A stretch of 64,000 bases of DNA from Streptomyces nojiriensis (GTDB taxonomy: Bacteria; Actinomycetota; Actinomycetes; Streptomycetales; Streptomycetaceae): contig NZ_CP071139.1 in the NCBI RefSeq assembly GCF_017639205.1, positions 5,889,501 to 5,953,500 on the forward strand, read 5' to 3'. Below the pieces are notes generated by a model. The model made no database searches and had not been told where the DNA came from. It saw only the letters and a list, made by a program, of their open reading frames with translations. This document shows positions 61,774-64,000 of the stretch, in pieces. The position numbers and the translations under genes are program-made. Within the stretch, counting starts at the first letter, position 1. Each line of letters begins with the position of its first letter.

Positions 61774-62739
61774 TCACACAATCACACGCAGTGCACGGCG
61801 TACGCCTGTGAACCGAACGCTGGTCCGCAGTCCGAGGTGATCGCCGTCCATCTGGAAGGGAAGCGGAACCTTCGAATGCAAGGTGAAGTCGGTCAGATCG
61901 TGCAGAGACACCGCGTGCTTGCCGTGCGGACCCCGCTCAGGAGTGGAGGTCAGGAGCTGTGTCGCGTACCGCGCGACCGCCGGAGTTGACAAACGGTCCA
62001 GTGCCAATACGTCAAGCGCAGTATCGAACGAGGCTTCGGGGGAGGCGTAAAGCGGACGATTCCCCAGATACGTCCACGGTGACGTATTGCACACTATCGA
62101 CAGCACCAGATCGGTCACCGGGTCCGCTCCGGGACGCTCCAGCGTGACCGTGCCGTGACGCCGGTTCGGCTCCTCCCAGAACTGGCGCATGAGCTGTCGC
62201 ACATACAGGGCGTGCGTCGAACGCTTGCCGCGCTCGCGCTGCTGCTCCACCCGGCCCACCACGCCCGCGTCGAAGCCGAAGCCCGCGCAGAAGGTGAACC
62301 AGCGGGCCGGGACCGACTCGTCCTCCGTGCCCGGGGTGCCGGCCGCCAGGCCCAGACCCACCGTCCGCTCGCGCTGCTCCCGCAGCGCGTCCAGCAGGGC
62401 GCCGGTCGCCTCGACCGCGTCGTTGGGCAGACCCAGGGCGCGCGCGAACACATTGGTGGAGCCGCCGGGAACCACCGCCAGCCGCGGCAGCCGCTCCGGA
62501 TCGGGCCCGTTGTGCAGGAGTCCGTTGACCACCTCGTTGACCGTGCCGTCGCCGCCGAGGGCGACGACGAGGTCGAGCCCCTCGTGCGCGGCCTTGCGCC
62601 CCAGGTCCCGGGCGTGCCCGCGGTACTCGGTGGTGACCGCCTCCAGCTTCATCTCGCTGGCCAGGGCGTGGGTCAGGACGTCGCGCGTGCGCGCACTGGT
62701 GGTCGTCGCTGCTGGGTTGGCCACGAGAAGTGCACGCAT
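61774..62739 (-). CDS. Diacylglycerol kinase family lipid kinase
   Basis: The 321-residue protein has the catalytic DAGK domain: VANPAATTTSARTRDVL at the N-terminus, GGDGTVNEVVNGLL near 62 and VVPGGSTNVFARALGLP near 85. It would phosphorylate a lipid such as diacylglycerol or a sphingoid base. ATG 62739 is the start; MGSLAL at 62757 is less likely. Confidence 0.92.
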   Translation of the reverse strand: MRALLVANPAATTTSARTRDVLTHALASEMKLEAVTTEYRGHARDLGRKAAHEGLDLVVALGGDGTVNEVVNGLLHNGPDPERLPRLAVVPGGSTNVFARALGLPNDAVEATGALLDALREQRERTVGLGLAAGTPGTEDESVPARWFTFCAGFGFDAGVVGRVEQQRERGKRSTHALYVRQLMRQFWEEPNRRHGTVTLERPGADPVTDLVLSIVCNTSPWTYLGNRPLYASPEASFDTALDVLALDRLSTPAVARYATQLLTSTPERGPHGKHAVSLHDLTDFTLHSKVPLPFQMDGDHLGLRTSVRFTGVRRALRVIV

Positions 62740-62823
62740 GAGCGCCAGACTACCCACCCCTTCGGACGCCGACCCTACTGCCCGTCCCCTCCGGGGCCCG
62801 GGGCGCGCCGCTACCCTGCTGGA

Positions 62824-63273
62824 GTGAGTAAGAAGCAGCCCGCGAACGCCCCCGCCCCCGCCGCCGTCCCGACCGCCGCGCTGCCCGGCCGGCTGACCGC
62901 GGCCGCCGCGCTCACCGCCCTGGAGGGCCTGGCGCTGGCCGGCCTCGGGATCTACATGCTGTTCGTGGGGATCGCCGGTGACCCCGATTCCCCGCAGCAG
63001 GCCGAGACGGGCGGGCTCACCCTGCTCGCGCTCGCCGCGCTGCCGCTGGTCGCGGCCCGCGGGCTGCGCCTGGGACGCCGCTGGAGCCGCGGCCCGGCCC
63101 TGATCACCCAGCTGATGGCGCTGCCGGTGGCCTGGACCCTCTACAACACCGGCGGCGCGGTGATCGCCGCCGCCGTGGCGCTGGCCGTGGCCGCGGTGGC
63201 CGTCGTCGCGCTCCTGGTGAATCCGACGGCGACCGAGGCTCTCGGTATCGGGCCCGGGGAACAGGCCCGATAA
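62824..63273 (+). CDS. Small four-helix membrane protein
   Basis: The 149-residue protein has a 20-residue Ala/Pro-rich head and four hydrophobic segments (residues 28-45, 66-82, 93-106, 114-132). It is conserved at this position in Streptomyces, function unknown. TACCCT 7 bases before GTG 62824 looks like the -10 box of a leaderless gene. Confidence 0.82.
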   Translation: MSKKQPANAPAPAAVPTAALPGRLTAAAALTALEGLALAGLGIYMLFVGIAGDPDSPQQAETGGLTLLALAALPLVAARGLRLGRRWSRGPALITQLMALPVAWTLYNTGGAVIAAAVALAVAAVAVVALLVNPTATEALGIGPGEQAR

Positions 63274-63312
63274 CCGGTCGTCCGGTTCTTCCTCCGCTCC
63301 TCCGCTCCTCGG

Positions 63313-64000
63313 CTACTCCTCGACGAGGAGCTTCTCGCGGAGCTGGGCCAGCGTGCGGGCCAGCAGCCGGGAGACGTGCATCTGGGAGATGCCGACCTCC
63401 TGGGCGATCTGCGACTGGGTCATGTTGCCGAAGAAACGCAGTAGCAGGATCCGCTTCTCCCGCGGCGGCAGGCCCTCCAGCAGCGGCTTGAGGGACTCGC
63501 GGTACTCGACCCCCTCCAGGGCCTCGTCCTCCGCTCCCAGGGTGTCCGCGACCGCCGGCGACTCGTCGTCGGTGTCCGGGACGTCGAGGGAGAGCGTGCT
63601 GTAGGCATTGGCCGATTCCAGCCCCTCCAGCACCTCCTCCTCGGAGATCCCCAGCCGCTCGGCCAGTTCGTGCACCGTCGGGGAGCGGCCGTGCTGCTGG
63701 GACAGTTCGGCCGTGGCCGTCGTCAGCGAGAGCCGCAGCTCCTGCAGACGACGCGGTACCCGCACCGCCCAGCCCTTGTCACGGAAGTGGCGCTTGATCT
63801 CGCCGACCACCGTGGGCGTGGCGTACGTGGAGAACTCGACCCCGCGGTCCGGGTCGAACCGGTCCACCGATTTGATGAGGCCGATCGTCGCGACCTGGGT
63901 CAGGTCGTCGAGCGGCTCACCGCGGTTGCGGAAGCGCCGCGCCAGGTGTTCCACCAGCGGCAGGTGCATCCGTACCAGCCGGTTGCGCAGCTCGGCCTTC
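63313..64000 (-). CDS. sigH: SigB/SigF-type sigma factor, partial (sigH-like)
   Basis: The start lies beyond the window; the visible 229 codons begin KAELRNRLVRMHLPLVEH. Region 2 (LDDLTQVATIGLIKSVDRFD), region 3 (RRLQELRLSLTTATAELSQQHGRSPTVHELAERLG) and region 4 (QSQIAQEVGISQMHVSRLLARTLAQLREKLL) are complete. Position beside wblE and the lipid kinase points to the osmotic/stress sigma factor SigH rather than other SigB-type paralogues. Confidence 0.85.
   Translation of the reverse strand, partial: KAELRNRLVRMHLPLVEHLARRFRNRGEPLDDLTQVATIGLIKSVDRFDPDRGVEFSTYATPTVVGEIKRHFRDKGWAVRVPRRLQELRLSLTTATAELSQQHGRSPTVHELAERLGISEEEVLEGLESANAYSTLSLDVPDTDDESPAVADTLGAEDEALEGVEYRESLKPLLEGLPPREKRILLLRFFGNMTQSQIAQEVGISQMHVSRLLARTLAQLREKLLVEE

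Overview
The window is a stretch of Streptomyces chromosome. It has very high GC, strong GC bias at third codon positions, many GTG starts, several probable leaderless genes and actinomycete-only families (two WhiB proteins, SigR-RsrA, DasR-DasABC, the TIGR03624/DUF2342 and UPF0182 families). The order wblC ... sigR-rsrA ... def ... nrdAB ... dasR-dasABCD-nagB ... wblE ... sigH matches, from memory, the conserved core arm of S. coelicolor and its relatives; no database search was run.

Layout. 1-1300: the WhiB7-type regulator gene wblC behind an upstream ORF and a strong leader terminator, which looks like ribosome-mediated attenuation. 1335-3500: an accessory block with a ParB-like protein, an unknown helical protein and a small two-helix membrane protein, placed between wblC and an ABC1/UbiB-like kinase. 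3573-19800: housekeeping and poorly characterised conserved genes (ABC1 kinase, ThiF-like protein, SprT/M48-like protease, a TerD-AIM24 fusion followed by two AIM24 proteins, NUDIX hydrolase, DUF2342 protein, NAD-dependent epimerase, moaE, YlbL-like PDZ-Lon protease, UPF0182 membrane protein). 19828-23894: two identical initiator tRNA genes flank a Sel1-repeat protein and a divergent monooxygenase/TetR pair. 24025-34500: stress and metabolic genes (Fur-type repressor and catalase, CBS protein, hisN, TetR and SMR transporter, aroA-rsgA, M50 protease, SRAP protein, hydrolase, sigR-rsrA with a near-perfect SigR promoter). 34695-38583: two membrane HD-domain proteins and a TPR protein. 38584-40740: an inserted TnpB-like RuvC/zinc-ribbon element, then def. 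41457-47034: an AraC/GlxA-type regulator and the class Ia ribonucleotide reductase genes nrdA-nrdB behind a cobalamin riboswitch and NrdR-type boxes. 47173-49586: cstA and a YbdD-like gene. 49712-56436: the N-acetylglucosamine/chitosugar module dasR, dasABC, dasD and nagB with DasR operators. 56664-59182: an intracellular leishmanolysin-like peptidase, a MITE with CTAG flanks abutting an SDR gene, and a TetR regulator with twin operators. 59544-64000: a PdtaS-like histidine kinase, wblE, a diacylglycerol kinase family protein, a membrane protein and the partial sigH-type sigma factor.

Several groups work together. DasR controls uptake (DasABC), hydrolysis (DasD) and deamination (NagB) of amino sugars. 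SigR and RsrA form a thiol-redox switch. NrdR-type sites and the B12 riboswitch together would restrict the class Ia reductase. The Fur-type repressor faces the catalase it probably controls. The most unusual items are the long TnpB-like protein with a degenerate zinc ribbon and an in-frame TTA codon, the ParB/unknown/2TM cassette, the wblC leader switch, the MITE that supplies an SDR stop codon, and a possible DasR site in front of the sensor kinase.
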